A stretch of 64,000 bases of DNA, taken from assembly GCF_022568775.1 (NCBI RefSeq), contig NZ_JAKZHW010000002.1, positions 137,501-201,500 on the forward strand, written 5' to 3'. Under the pieces are notes generated by a model. That model worked only from the letters and a program-made list of their open reading frames with translations. It was not told where the DNA came from and made no database searches. The DNA is from Sphingomonas telluris (lineage in GTDB: Bacteria; Pseudomonadota; Alphaproteobacteria; Sphingomonadales; Sphingomonadaceae). Shown piece by piece: positions 18,151 through 26,716 of this stretch. The position numbers and the translations under genes were made by a program. Position 1 is the first letter of the stretch. Each line of letters starts with the position of its first letter.

Positions 18151-18465
18151 TCAGGCGGTAAGCTTCAGGGCAGCGATGGCGGCGACGACGGCGAAGATCA
18201 GGAGCACTCGGATCGTGCTCGAGGGCTCCTGGAACCACAGGATCCCGACGATCACGGTGCCGACCGCGCCGATGCCGCCCCAGACGGCATAGGCCGTGCC
18301 CATCGGGATGTTGCGTGAGGCGAGCTCCAGCAGCCCCATGCTGATGGCAACCGAGACAAGAAATGCGAGGGTCCAGGGAAGATTGCGGAACCCGTCGACG
18401 AAACGGAGCGAGGTCGTGAACCCCACTTCGAACAAACCGCCGACGATCAGCCAGAACCAGGCCAT
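18151..18465 (-). CDS. Small multidrug resistance (SMR) family transporter
   Basis: Four-helix inner-membrane proton antiporter of the SMR family, 104 aa, the usual length. The conserved glutamate of helix 1 is E13 (GGLFEVGFTTSL). Helix 3 carries AYAVWGGIGAVGTVIVGIL with the G-x-G packing motif. The Gdx/SugE branch exports guanidinium while the Emr branch exports cationic drugs; helix 1 here looks nearer Gdx/SugE, but I cannot settle it. The ATG at 18465 has AAGGA six nt upstream; ATG 18471 has none at usable spacing. No guanidine riboswitch-like leader was recognised. Confidence 0.88.
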   Translation of the reverse strand: MAWFWLIVGGLFEVGFTTSLRFVDGFRNLPWTLAFLVSVAISMGLLELASRNIPMGTAYAVWGGIGAVGTVIVGILWFQEPSSTIRVLLIFAVVAAIAALKLTA

Positions 18466-18515
18466 GGACATCCTTTCACTGGACGAGCGCCATTCGAGCA
18501 GTAACTCTGTGCGCA

Positions 18516-19160
18516 ATGGCTGAGCGGCGCACTATCGGCAACATCGTCGCTCCGTGGCGCTTCCTGCTATTCCTCCTGATCCTCGGCGCAGCGACGCCTC
18601 TCGCCGTCGGACGCCTTCACAACAATGCGCTCGGTCTCATGGCAGGCTTCGATGTCGCGGCGGTCGTTTTCCTGCTGGTGTGCGCTCCGCTGATCCGATC
18701 GCGAGATCCGGATCTCGTAAGCGAGCACGCGCGCCAAAACGACGCGAACCGGCCCGGACTGCTTCTCCTGACCGGCATTGTGATGATCGTGCTCCTGGCC
18801 GCGATTGCCGCGGAGACGATGGAGCAGAGGCCCGAGCCGCTGACCAAGTCGCTCGTGGTCTCCACCCTCTTCCTGGCATGGCTGTTCAGCAATCTCGTCT
18901 ACGCTTTCCACTACACGCACTTGGCGTATCGCGGCGGAAAGACGCCAAAGTGCACCGGCCTCGATTTCCCTGGCACTCCGGATCCGGTCTATTGGGACTT
19001 CGTCTATTTCGCCTTCACGATTGGAATGACGTTCCAGACGTCGGACGTGACGATCAGCGATTCCGAAATTCGGCGGTTCGTCACGCTGCACTCATTCGGC
19101 GCGTTCGTCTTCAACATCGGAGTGCTGGCGTTCACGATCAACGTGATCGGATCGGGCTAA
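18516..19160 (+). CDS. DUF1345 membrane protein
   Basis: Integral membrane protein of unknown function, 214 aa, with the DUF1345 hallmark YWDFVYFAFTIGMTFQTSDVTI near residues 152-175. Five hydrophobic segments are visible (about 15-30, 38-58, 80-98, 112-132 and 190-210). No catalytic motif is recognisable. It is divergent from the SMR gene with 50 nt between the starts, and its TAA stop shares bases with the stop of the convergent EamA gene (CTAA at 19157-19160). Confidence 0.85.
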   Translation: MAERRTIGNIVAPWRFLLFLLILGAATPLAVGRLHNNALGLMAGFDVAAVVFLLVCAPLIRSRDPDLVSEHARQNDANRPGLLLLTGIVMIVLLAAIAAETMEQRPEPLTKSLVVSTLFLAWLFSNLVYAFHYTHLAYRGGKTPKCTGLDFPGTPDPVYWDFVYFAFTIGMTFQTSDVTISDSEIRRFVTLHSFGAFVFNIGVLAFTINVIGSG

Positions 19161-20062
19161 GTTGCCACTTCCACTTCGCCCGGCTGCTTCGACTTACCCC
19201 GGGCCGCGACGATGCACCCCCCGACGATCAGCACTGCGCCCGCCACAGTGTAGAGCGACACGCGTTCGCTAAAGACGATCCAGCCGAGCGCGGCCGCCCA
19301 CAGGAAGGCGCTATATTCGGTCACCGCGAGGTAGCTCGCTTCCGCCCGTGCGTATGCCCAGGCAAACAGCAGGCCTCCGGTCGTCGACATTGCGGCCGCC
19401 ACCCAGATCCAGATCCACCACTTGCCGGCGGGCCATAGCGGCATCCCGGCGAACGGGATCAGCGACAGCCACAGGATGGTGATCGTCAACGACTGGAAGA
19501 AGGTGATTTCCAGTGGCTTCGCGGCGAGCGCCTGGTGCCGCATCATCACAATATTGCAGGCGTAGCAGAGCGCGGAGCCGATGATCGCCAGGCTGCCAAG
19601 CAGCACTTCGGGCCCAAGCTCCGCTCGGGCCTGGCCCAGCACGATGACGATCACTCCTCCGAACGCTGCCAGCGAACCGAGGATCGAACGGCTTCCGATC
19701 CGCTCGTGCAGAAATGCGGCGGCGAGCATCAGGGCGATCAGCGGCGCGATAAATGTCAGGGCGATCGCCTGCGCCAGCGGGACCCGTCCGATGCCCCAAA
19801 AGAAGAGCCCGGCCATGATGGTCACGATGACGCCTCGTGCGACGTGGATCTTCATGACCGATCGGCTCGGCCGCGGAAGGCGTCTCGGCAAGTAGAGAGC
19901 GCCCGACATGATCAGGGTCACGACCGCGCGCCAGAGGCTGACCGCATAGATGCCGATCGCGAGGACCAGCGCCTTCATCACGGCATCCATGATCGACAGG
20001 ATGCCCACCGCAGCCAGCGCTGCCGCAAAGGCCTGGATCGGATGTTGGACGACGCGGTTCAC
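19157..20062 (-). CDS. EamA/DMT-family transporter
   Basis: Ten-helix inner-membrane transporter of the drug/metabolite family, 301 aa, made of two EamA repeats; the first starts near residue 10 and the second near 155 (LLGSLAIIGSALCYACNIVMMRH). The end of the protein is polar (GKSKQPGEVEVAT). The substrate cannot be predicted. It begins with a GTG at 20062 lacking a clear ribosome binding site, so the start is uncertain by a few residues. It is convergent with the DUF1345 gene. Confidence 0.85.
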   Translation of the reverse strand: MNRVVQHPIQAFAAALAAVGILSIMDAVMKALVLAIGIYAVSLWRAVVTLIMSGALYLPRRLPRPSRSVMKIHVARGVIVTIMAGLFFWGIGRVPLAQAIALTFIAPLIALMLAAAFLHERIGSRSILGSLAAFGGVIVIVLGQARAELGPEVLLGSLAIIGSALCYACNIVMMRHQALAAKPLEITFFQSLTITILWLSLIPFAGMPLWPAGKWWIWIWVAAAMSTTGGLLFAWAYARAEASYLAVTEYSAFLWAAALGWIVFSERVSLYTVAGAVLIVGGCIVAARGKSKQPGEVEVAT

Positions 20063-20093
20063 ACTGCCGCTTTAGCGCGGCAATGGCCGATTG

Positions 20094-20582
20094 CTACTTC
20101 AGCACCATCGTATCGCCGACCATCTGCACTTCGCCCATGCGCGACAGATACGACTGGCCCAGAAGCGACAATTGGGACCCTTCGAGGATGACCCCGCCGA
20201 CATCGTCCACGGTCTTGCCGTCGACATCGACCTGCCGGATCGTGATGAGCTTCCCGCGTACGGGACCCGATGCTCCTTCGCCGACATATTGGAACTCGCC
20301 GGGATCGAACTGGATGCCCACACGGCGCGCGTCTTCGGTGGTCAGCGCGACCTTGGTCGCGCCGGTGTCGACGACAAAGCGCACCAGCTCGCCGTTCACT
20401 TTCGCATGGACGTAGAAATGCCCGTTGCTCTCGCGTTCTAGCACTGTGTCGTGCGGCGCTTCGGAGCTGAATGCCTGCTTCGCAGGAGCAGGAGCGGACG
20501 GGGCAGGAGCGCGCTTTCCGGATGGAATCGCAAGGCCGATCCCGACGCCGGCGGCGATGACGAAGAACAACGCCTTGTACAT
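20094..20582 (-). CDS. Retropepsin-like aspartic protease, membrane-anchored
   Basis: Clan AA single-domain aspartic protease, 162 aa. An N-terminal hydrophobic segment (about 4-20) anchors it, followed by a Pro/Ala linker. The catalytic motif is VDTGAT (residues 71-76, FVVDTGATKVALT) and the flap and hydrophobic-hydrophobic-Gly segment SLLGQSYL lies near 140. It would act as a dimer on the periplasmic side. The ATG at 20582 gives this compact family length; the frame is open further upstream only over ispG. It starts 44 nt after ispG and may share its transcript. Confidence 0.86.
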   Translation of the reverse strand: MYKALFFVIAAGVGIGLAIPSGKRAPAPSAPAPAKQAFSSEAPHDTVLERESNGHFYVHAKVNGELVRFVVDTGATKVALTTEDARRVGIQFDPGEFQYVGEGASGPVRGKLITIRQVDVDGKTVDDVGGVILEGSQLSLLGQSYLSRMGEVQMVGDTMVLK

Positions 20583-20626
20583 GCGCTGGGAGTAACCCGA
20601 ACTGGTCAGCAATTGATTAAGAGGCG

Positions 20627-21757
20627 CTACTCCGCGGCGTTGAGGGTCGGAGCCGTCAGGGATGCTTCGATCTCGGCGGCCTTGGCCTCGACCAGCTTCA
20701 CGATGTGCTCGACCATGTCGGCATCCTGCACGTGATGGTCGGTGACACCCGACAAATAGACCATGTGCTTGCCCTGGCCACCGCCCGTAATGCCGATGTC
20801 GGTCTCGCGTGCCTCGCCCGGACCGTTCACGACGCAGCCCAGCACAGACAGCGACATAGGGGTACGAATATGCTGCAGCCGCTCTTCGAGCGCCTGCACC
20901 GTGCGGATGACGTCGAAGCCCTGCCTTGCGCAACTCGGGCAGGAGACGACGCGCACGCCGCGGTTGCGGATGCCGAGCGCCTTCAGGATCTCGTAGCCGA
21001 CGCGCACCTCTTCCTCCGGCTCCGCGGAGAGCGAGACGCGGATGGTGTCCCCGATTCCTGCCCAGAGCAGCGAACCGATGCCGATGGAAGATTTCACTGT
21101 CCCACCGATGAGGCCACCCGCCTCGGTGATGCCCAGGTGCAGCGGGCAGTCTACGGCCTCGGCCAGCGCCTGATAGGCCGCGACAGCGAGGAAGACGTCG
21201 GAGGCTTTGACGGCGACCTTGTACTCATGGAAATCGTGATCCTCGAGGATCCGGATGTGATCGAGAGCGCTCTCGACCAGCGCCTCGGGGCAGGGCTCCC
21301 CATATTTTTCGAGCAAGTCCTTCTCCAGGCTGCCCGCGTTCACGCCAATCCGGATCGCGCAGCCGTTGGCCCGAGCGGCTGCGATGACCTCCTTCACGCG
21401 CTCTTCGGAGCCGATGTTCCCGGGATTGATGCGCAGACAGGCCGCACCCGCATCAGCGGCTTCGAGGGCGCGCTTGTAGTGAAAGTGGATGTCCGCGACG
21501 ATTGGCACGTTCGCCGCGCGAACAATTTCCCTCAGCGCAGCGGTGCTGTCCTGGTCGGGGCAGGACACGCGGATGATGTCCACGCCAGCCTCTTCGCAGC
21601 GCCGGATCTGGTTGATCGTCGCGCATGCATCGGCGGTCGGCGTGTTGGTCATCGTCTGTACGGTCACGGGGGCATCACCGCCCACCGGGACGGAGCCAAC
21701 CATGATCTGGCGCGACTTGCGCCGTTCGATCGTACGCCAGGGGCGAATTGCGGACAT
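20627..21757 (-). CDS. ispG: 4-hydroxy-3-methylbut-2-enyl diphosphate synthase
   Basis: IspG (GcpE), 376 aa, the iron-sulphur enzyme that converts methylerythritol cyclodiphosphate to HMBPP in the MEP isoprenoid pathway. The N-terminal TIM-barrel part includes [19 protein letters not shown] and [12 protein letters not shown]. The C-terminal part carries the cluster ligands in [12 protein letters not shown] and [10 protein letters not shown]. The start is ATG 21757 ([18 protein letters not shown]), which matches the family; 33 further upstream codons look unrelated. It is divergent from the TIR gene and forms the left border of the accessory segment. Confidence 0.95.
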   Translation of the reverse strand: MSAIRPWRTIERRKSRQIMVGSVPVGGDAPVTVQTMTNTPTADACATINQIRRCEEAGVDIIRVSCPDQDSTAALREIVRAANVPIVADIHFHYKRALEAADAGAACLRINPGNIGSEERVKEVIAAARANGCAIRIGVNAGSLEKDLLEKYGEPCPEALVESALDHIRILEDHDFHEYKVAVKASDVFLAVAAYQALAEAVDCPLHLGITEAGGLIGGTVKSSIGIGSLLWAGIGDTIRVSLSAEPEEEVRVGYEILKALGIRNRGVRVVSCPSCARQGFDVIRTVQALEERLQHIRTPMSLSVLGCVVNGPGEARETDIGITGGGQGKHMVYLSGVTDHHVQDADMVEHIVKLVEAKAAEIEASLTAPTLNAAE

Positions 21758-21866
21758 GCGCCGACATATAAGGGCGCCCGCCGTCAGGGCCAAGCGAGGC
21801 GCTCGCGACGATTCGCGTTGAATAATCGATGATGGTAAACGCGTTAACGGATTCACGGGGGCGCCG

Positions 21867-24026
21867 ATGAACCTTCTCGCCCGAAGGTCTGAGTGGACTC
21901 GTCCCGAAAAGGACCGTGCCGCCGCGACTCCCTTCGCCGGCGGTTCCCAGCATTACTTCGCCTTCATCAGCTACAGTCACCGCGACGCGCCGGTCGCCGA
22001 CTGGCTCCAGGAAGAGCTGGAAGGCTTCAAGGTGCCGATGCAGCTCGTCGGCAGGATAACCAAGCACGGATCGATCCCGCGCCGGCTGACCCCCGTCTTT
22101 CGCGACCTCGAAGAGTTGCCCGCTTCCGACGATCTCGGCACGGAAATCCACGAGGCAATCTCCACATCGCGCTTCCTGATCGTCCTCTGCTCCCCGGAAT
22201 CTGCGAAATCGCGGTGGACGAACGCGGAGATTGAGGCGTTCAAGCTGGCCCACCCCGAGGGGTTCATGCTTGCCGCAATCGTCGCCGGCGAGCCGTTCGC
22301 AAGCGATGACCCGGAACACGAGGCCGAGGAGTGCCTGCCGCGAGCCCTACGCTTCAAATACGATCGGCGGGGCCGCATCACCGACAAACGCGCCGAGCCT
22401 CTGGCTGCCGACCTGCGCGGGTCGGCAGACAATCGGCGGCTCGGTTTCCTGAAGCTCGTCGCCGGAATGCTGGACGTCGGCCTGGACGATCTCGTGCGCC
22501 GCGACGCCGTGCGCCGGCAGCGGAGGCTCGCACTGCTCGCCGCAGCCTCGCTTGCCGGGATGATCGTGACCAGCGGCCTTGCGATAACCGCCATCGAGGC
22601 CCGCGATGCCGCCCGCGACCAGCGCCGAGAGGCGGAAGGCCTGATCAGCTTCATGCTCGGCGACCTGCAGCAGAAGCTCCAGCCAATCGGGCGCCTCGAC
22701 GCGCTCGATGGCGTCGGTGCTCGGGTGCTCGACTATTACAAGAAGCAGGACAAGGCGGACCTCAGCGATTCCGCCCTCAAGCAGCGCTCACAGGCTTTGG
22801 CGCTGATGGGCGCGGTTGCCAATTCACGCGGCAATCTCGACGCGTCGATGCGGCTCTACCAAGAGGCTCTAGCCGGCACGGCGGAGGCGATCCGTCGCAA
22901 TCCGCAAGACCCGGAGCGCTACTACGAACACGCCCAGAACGTCTTCTATACCGCCGACATCGCACTTCGGCGCGGCGATGCGAAAGGCGCTCTAGCGGCT
23001 CTGCAAGAATACAAGTCGCTGGCCGACAAGATGGTCGCTCTCGCGCCAGACAGCATGAAGTATCGGATGGAGGCGCAGAACGCGACGGTGAACTTGGGCA
23101 CCACGATGTACACGCAGCGGCGCTTCCCGGAGGCAGCCGCACAGTTCGAGCAAGCGCTTCGCTCCATGGACGCCTTCGCCACGGCCGATCCGCAGAACGA
23201 GGAATATCAGAAGTCGCTCGTCGAGACTCTCGCCTGGTCCGCGGATGCGCATTTCGCGGGCGGGCAGCTCGACGTGGCAACTCCGGAGCGCGAGCGGCAC
23301 GTCGCCTTGCTCGAACGATTGCTGAAACGGAGCCGTGGCGACGTCTATTACGGCGAGAAGCTCATCACCGCCCACCGAGCACTTGCCGGTCTTTACGCGT
23401 ACCGGGGACGCCTGGATGTAGCGACCGCACAGGCGCGCGAAGCCGCAGCGCATGCGGATCAGCTGCTCGCGGTAGAGGGCAACAACAGCAAATGGCTGGA
23501 ATATTCGGCGCAGGCCCGGTTCGTGCTCGCGCAATACCTTCTCGCATCGGCCAAGCGCGCCGAAGCGGCATCTGAAATCGACACGGGTTGCGCGGTGGCG
23601 AAATCGCTCATCGCGCGCGACCCCAAGGTGTCGGATTGGCGAATCCTTCGCCGCAGCTGCCTGATCGCGAAAGCCAATTTGGATTTAGCGTCCGGCTCGG
23701 CCACGGGCGCACTCGCGAACGCCAACCAGGCGCTGGAAATCGCCAGATCGACAAGGAGCACCGATCCGGTCGACGACGGTTACGCCATCGCGAAGGCCAG
23801 CCGGATCGCCGGCGATGCCCAGCGCGCGCTGGGCAATAGGGCTGCGGCCACGCAGCTATGGACACAGGCGCTTGCGGCAGTGCCGCGGACGGCTGCCGAG
23901 CGGCCCATGGAAATGAGCGAGCACGCGCTGATCCTGAAGCGGCTGGGCCGTTCGGCGGAAAGCGCTCAGCTCGCCGGCAAGCTTTCAGCGATGGGCTATC
24001 GCGAACCAGAATTCAGAATCGGGTGA
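21867..24026 (+). CDS. TIR-domain protein with one membrane helix and a TPR-rich C-terminus
   Basis: 719 aa. The TIR domain spans about 28-165: beta-A motif [17 protein letters not shown], the long loop with [18 protein letters not shown], and [21 protein letters not shown]121, four residues after W117, matches the W-x3-E position of the catalytic glutamate of NAD-cleaving TIR enzymes such as SARM1. A single membrane helix follows at about 221-242, preceded by VRRQRR, which places the TIR side in the cytoplasm and the rest outside. Residues about 290-719 are helical TPR-like repeats (for example [20 protein letters not shown] and YPE-type [17 protein letters not shown]). It starts 110 nt from ispG, divergently, and heads a three-gene run with 24050-24514 and 24564-26363. 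NAD hydrolysis or cyclic-ADP-ribose signalling is inferred, not shown. Confidence 0.85.
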   Translation: MNLLARRSEWTRPEKDRAAATPFAGGSQHYFAFISYSHRDAPVADWLQEELEGFKVPMQLVGRITKHGSIPRRLTPVFRDLEELPASDDLGTEIHEAISTSRFLIVLCSPESAKSRWTNAEIEAFKLAHPEGFMLAAIVAGEPFASDDPEHEAEECLPRALRFKYDRRGRITDKRAEPLAADLRGSADNRRLGFLKLVAGMLDVGLDDLVRRDAVRRQRRLALLAAASLAGMIVTSGLAITAIEARDAARDQRREAEGLISFMLGDLQQKLQPIGRLDALDGVGARVLDYYKKQDKADLSDSALKQRSQALALMGAVANSRGNLDASMRLYQEALAGTAEAIRRNPQDPERYYEHAQNVFYTADIALRRGDAKGALAALQEYKSLADKMVALAPDSMKYRMEAQNATVNLGTTMYTQRRFPEAAAQFEQALRSMDAFATADPQNEEYQKSLVETLAWSADAHFAGGQLDVATPERERHVALLERLLKRSRGDVYYGEKLITAHRALAGLYAYRGRLDVATAQAREAAAHADQLLAVEGNNSKWLEYSAQARFVLAQYLLASAKRAEAASEIDTGCAVAKSLIARDPKVSDWRILRRSCLIAKANLDLASGSATGALANANQALEIARSTRSTDPVDDGYAIAKASRIAGDAQRALGNRAAATQLWTQALAAVPRTAAERPMEMSEHALILKRLGRSAESAQLAGKLSAMGYREPEFRIG

Positions 24027-24049
24027 GGGGGACCAAGGAGGACGCATCC

Positions 24050-24514
24050 ATGACACAGGATGAAACACTCACGGCAGCACATCAGCGGTCCGCCGAGGAG
24101 GAGGACAAGCTCGACGGAGACAACGCCGTCAATGTCACGCTGACGGCGACTCTCAACGGGAGCGTCATTACTATCACCGGATCGGGCGGGGCGACGCTTC
24201 CGAAAGATTCGGGGGCAACGCAGTTCAATTTCACGCTCATCGATAATACCGGCTTCAACGTGAAGTTCGCGAGTCTCGACGCGGCCGACAATTCGACAGC
24301 CTGCCCGCCGCCATCGGGTGAGAATTCGCAGCAGATCACGGGCGTGAACATCCACAACAACCAGACGCCGAAGATGGCCGGGTTCACCGACAACAACAGC
24401 AATAACGCGGCCAACGGACCGATGAGCGTGACCTATGCTTGGAACTTCACTTGCAACCCGGGCGCAACGGTGAACCAATACGACCCGGTCATCACGAACG
24501 GCGGCAAAACCTGA
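24050..24514 (+). CDS. Small beta-rich protein of unknown family in the TIR-SLOG run
   Basis: 154 aa, not recognised. AAGGAGG nine nt before ATG 24050 is among the strongest ribosome binding sites in the window, so it is likely well translated. The first 25 residues are polar and acidic with no signal peptide; the remainder alternates hydrophobic and Thr/Asn/Ser residues (VNVTLTATLNGSVITITGSG), suggesting a beta sandwich, with two cysteines near 83 and 137 that could pair. Asn content is high compared with neighbours. It lies 23 nt after the TIR gene and 49 nt before the SLOG gene. It might be a substrate, sensor or small effector; nothing in the sequence decides. Confidence 0.7.
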   Translation: MTQDETLTAAHQRSAEEEDKLDGDNAVNVTLTATLNGSVITITGSGGATLPKDSGATQFNFTLIDNTGFNVKFASLDAADNSTACPPPSGENSQQITGVNIHNNQTPKMAGFTDNNSNNAANGPMSVTYAWNFTCNPGATVNQYDPVITNGGKT

Positions 24515-24563
24515 GGGGATTGCGATAAACGCACCTGAGTTCAGCGTCGGTACCGGTCGGCGG

Positions 24564-26363
24564 GTGCGCGAGTGCCCGCCGTCAGTACCTTTCGTTCTTG
24601 CCGTCGGGATTACCGGGCATCGCAAGGACGCTCTGCCGGACGAGTCCGTATCTCGGCTGAGCGAGCGTCTTCGTGCCACGCTCGAAGAGATTAGGAGCGG
24701 TGCGGAGGCCGTTCAGGTAGCCAGCGGTATATTCTTCACCCCCTCCGCCGTCCGTCTGATCTTCGTTTCGCCCCTCGCCGATGGCGCGGACCAGATCGCC
24801 GCCGAGATCGCCCTCGACCTGGGCTACGAGCTTCATGCGATCCTGCCCTTCGCTCGCAACCGCTATCGGCTGGACCTCACCGACGACGACGCCCGCCGCC
24901 GGCTCGACGATCTCCTGAAGCAATCCTCGTGCGTGTTGGAACTGCCGGGCAGCAGCGCCCAGGACCTCGACGCCTACGTCATGGCCGGCCGTGCGACCGT
25001 TGCGCATGGCGACGTCCTGATCGCGGTTTGGGACGGCCTTCCCGCACGAGGTCGGGGCGGTACGGGCGATATCGTCAGCTTCGCCTTCGAACGCGCCACG
25101 CCTATCATCCACGTGCCCGTCAACGCAGATGAGCCGACGAAACTGCGGTGGAGCGCCTTCGAGCCGGCCGTCGTGACACGCCTCGACGATGCAGCAACGT
25201 CCCGCGAGTTCGATAGCGAGCAGCTTCGCGGGTTACTCGGCGCCCTCCTTGCTCCCCCGCCGGACCCGCAGGAGCAGGAATTCATTCGCCTCTTCCAGCG
25301 CGAGTGCCGCAGACGGCTTCGCCCTCGAATAGAATATCCGCTAATGCTGGCGGCGACCGGCGTGTCGCGCCTGCGCCGGCACCACTGGCGAGGCGACATC
25401 GCGGAAGAGTTCACCCGCAAGGAATGGCAGGGCTTCTGTGAAGCCTGCGACCGCGCTGAGGCGGTTTCAACGCCCAACGGCAATCTGCAAGCTTGGTATA
25501 CCTGGGCCGACAGCCTCGCGAGCCATTACGCCCAATCCTATCGCAGCGGGCACGTGTTCAACTTCGTGCTTGCCGCCACCGCAGTCCTGCTTGCCCTCGC
25601 CACGCTGGTGGCGCCGGACTGGAAGAAGCTACTGGCCTTCGCCGAGTTCGGCGCAGTTCTCCTGATCCTCGCCAACACATGGACCGGCAACAAATACCAG
25701 TGGCACAGGCGCTGGCTCGACTATCGCCAACTCGCCGAACGGCTGCGGCCAATGCGCAGCCTCAAAATTGTGGGTGTGTCGTCGCCGGACCCTCCTGGGA
25801 CCGCCGCGAATCCGGTGGCCCGGCGGTGGGTCGAATGGTACGCGTGCGCGGTCTGGCGCGCTGCGGGATGCCCGAACGGCACCATCGCCCCGGCGGGCGT
25901 TCACCGGCTCGCGGAGACCATCGCCGACCACGAGCTTGCCCCACAAACGGCATACCACCGGACGAGCGCCCACCAGGCGGAGCGGCTCGACGGAAGGCTG
26001 GAAGCCGTCGGTTATGCCCTGTTCGGCCTGGCGCTCCTGGGCTGTGTGGTCCTCATTACCGGCTTCTGGCTCGCGCCTGAGTGGGTCAAGTACAACAGCA
26101 ATCTCTTCACGATCCTGTCGGCCGGGCTTCCCGCGATCGGCACGGCCGTGATCGGCATCCGCGTCCAGGGCGACTATGTCGGCGGGGCCGTGCGCTCCGA
26201 ACATACGGCTCGAGTGCTCGAGCAGATTGCCGGGAAGCTCCGCAATGAAGGCGGCGACCTGAACCGCGCAGGCGACCTTGTGGAGCAGGCCGCCCGGGCC
26301 ATGCTTTCGGACCTCGACGAGTGGCGGCTGCTCAACCAGCAGCACGATTTGTCGGTAGGCTAG
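24564..26363 (+). CDS. SLOG-domain protein with two paired membrane segments (SLATT-like)
   Basis: 599 aa, GTG start at 24564. The N-terminal region (about 10-195) looks like a SLOG nucleotide-binding Rossmannoid domain: AVGITGHRKD (13-22), SPLADGADQIAAEIAL (69-84) and AVWDGLPARGRGGTGDIV (154-171). Two hairpins of membrane helices follow, at about 331-350 with 356-373 and 484-505 with 513-532, each followed by a charged helix (WHRRWLDYRQLAERLRPMR after the first), the pattern of SLATT two-helix effector domains. SLOG domains bind nucleotide signals, including those made by TIR enzymes in Thoeris, so it could open or disrupt the membrane on a TIR-derived signal. That role is inferred from architecture and neighbours. 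Its TAG stop sits in a CTAG shared with a minus-strand frame. Confidence 0.78.
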   Translation: MRECPPSVPFVLAVGITGHRKDALPDESVSRLSERLRATLEEIRSGAEAVQVASGIFFTPSAVRLIFVSPLADGADQIAAEIALDLGYELHAILPFARNRYRLDLTDDDARRRLDDLLKQSSCVLELPGSSAQDLDAYVMAGRATVAHGDVLIAVWDGLPARGRGGTGDIVSFAFERATPIIHVPVNADEPTKLRWSAFEPAVVTRLDDAATSREFDSEQLRGLLGALLAPPPDPQEQEFIRLFQRECRRRLRPRIEYPLMLAATGVSRLRRHHWRGDIAEEFTRKEWQGFCEACDRAEAVSTPNGNLQAWYTWADSLASHYAQSYRSGHVFNFVLAATAVLLALATLVAPDWKKLLAFAEFGAVLLILANTWTGNKYQWHRRWLDYRQLAERLRPMRSLKIVGVSSPDPPGTAANPVARRWVEWYACAVWRAAGCPNGTIAPAGVHRLAETIADHELAPQTAYHRTSAHQAERLDGRLEAVGYALFGLALLGCVVLITGFWLAPEWVKYNSNLFTILSAGLPAIGTAVIGIRVQGDYVGGAVRSEHTARVLEQIAGKLRNEGGDLNRAGDLVEQAARAMLSDLDEWRLLNQQHDLSVG

Positions 26364-26467
26364 TTCTTCGCCTTCACGAAGGCTGCGACGGACGCCACCA
26401 GCTCGCGATCGACCGACAGCGACGGGCTCGCATAGGCTTCGAGGTTGGTCGCGCGGTCATCGCCCAC
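26360..26467 (-). CDS. Possible very small ORF after the RHH gene (uncertain)
   Basis: A 35-codon frame from GTG 26467 ends in VDRELVASVAAFVKAKN. Its stop lies in CTAG shared with the SLOG gene, exactly as for confirmed convergent pairs in this window, and its residue use looks protein-like. No ribosome binding site or family is evident, and it may be the tail of a decayed gene. Apart from this, the 142 bases between 26364 and 26505 hold nothing I recognise. Confidence 0.22.
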   Translation of the reverse strand: MGDDRATNLEAYASPSLSVDRELVASVAAFVKAKN

Positions 26468-26505
26468 GACGCCGGTATCGCCTCGCCGCAAACCATTCGG
26501 CCACC

Positions 26506-26706
26506 TCAACCTTCCTTCTTCGGACGTCCCCGCTTCACGGGGGTAGGCGGCTCCAGCTTCACGCCGCGGGCCTTCAGCGCCTCGCGGAGGAGGCATTCCA
26601 CCTGGCTATTCACGCTCCGCAAGTCGGCGGCGGCGCAGCGCTCGACCGCGGACCAAAGGTCCGGGTCCACGCGTAGCGGATAGGCTTTGCGCTCGCCGCC
26701 GGGCAC
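26506..26706 (-). CDS. Ribbon-helix-helix (Arc/CopG-like) small protein
   Basis: 66 aa, GTG start. The segment KAYPLRVDPDLWSAVERCA followed by LRSVNSQVECLLREAL fits a ribbon-helix-helix DNA-binding fold: one beta strand (YPLRV) then two helices with the Asn-Ser-Gln turn. The tail VKRGRPKKEG is basic, with an AT-hook-like GRP core. It begins 10 nt after the SPFH gene and so is its operon partner; it may bind the palindrome at that gene's promoter. No toxin gene is adjacent, so an antitoxin role is not supported. Confidence 0.75.
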   Translation of the reverse strand: MPGGERKAYPLRVDPDLWSAVERCAAADLRSVNSQVECLLREALKARGVKLEPPTPVKRGRPKKEG

Positions 26707-26716
26707 GACTTCAGGC

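Noticed and set aside
26506..26706. Toxin-antitoxin module for the RHH gene
   Set aside because: No toxin-like gene is adjacent; the partner is an SPFH membrane protein.
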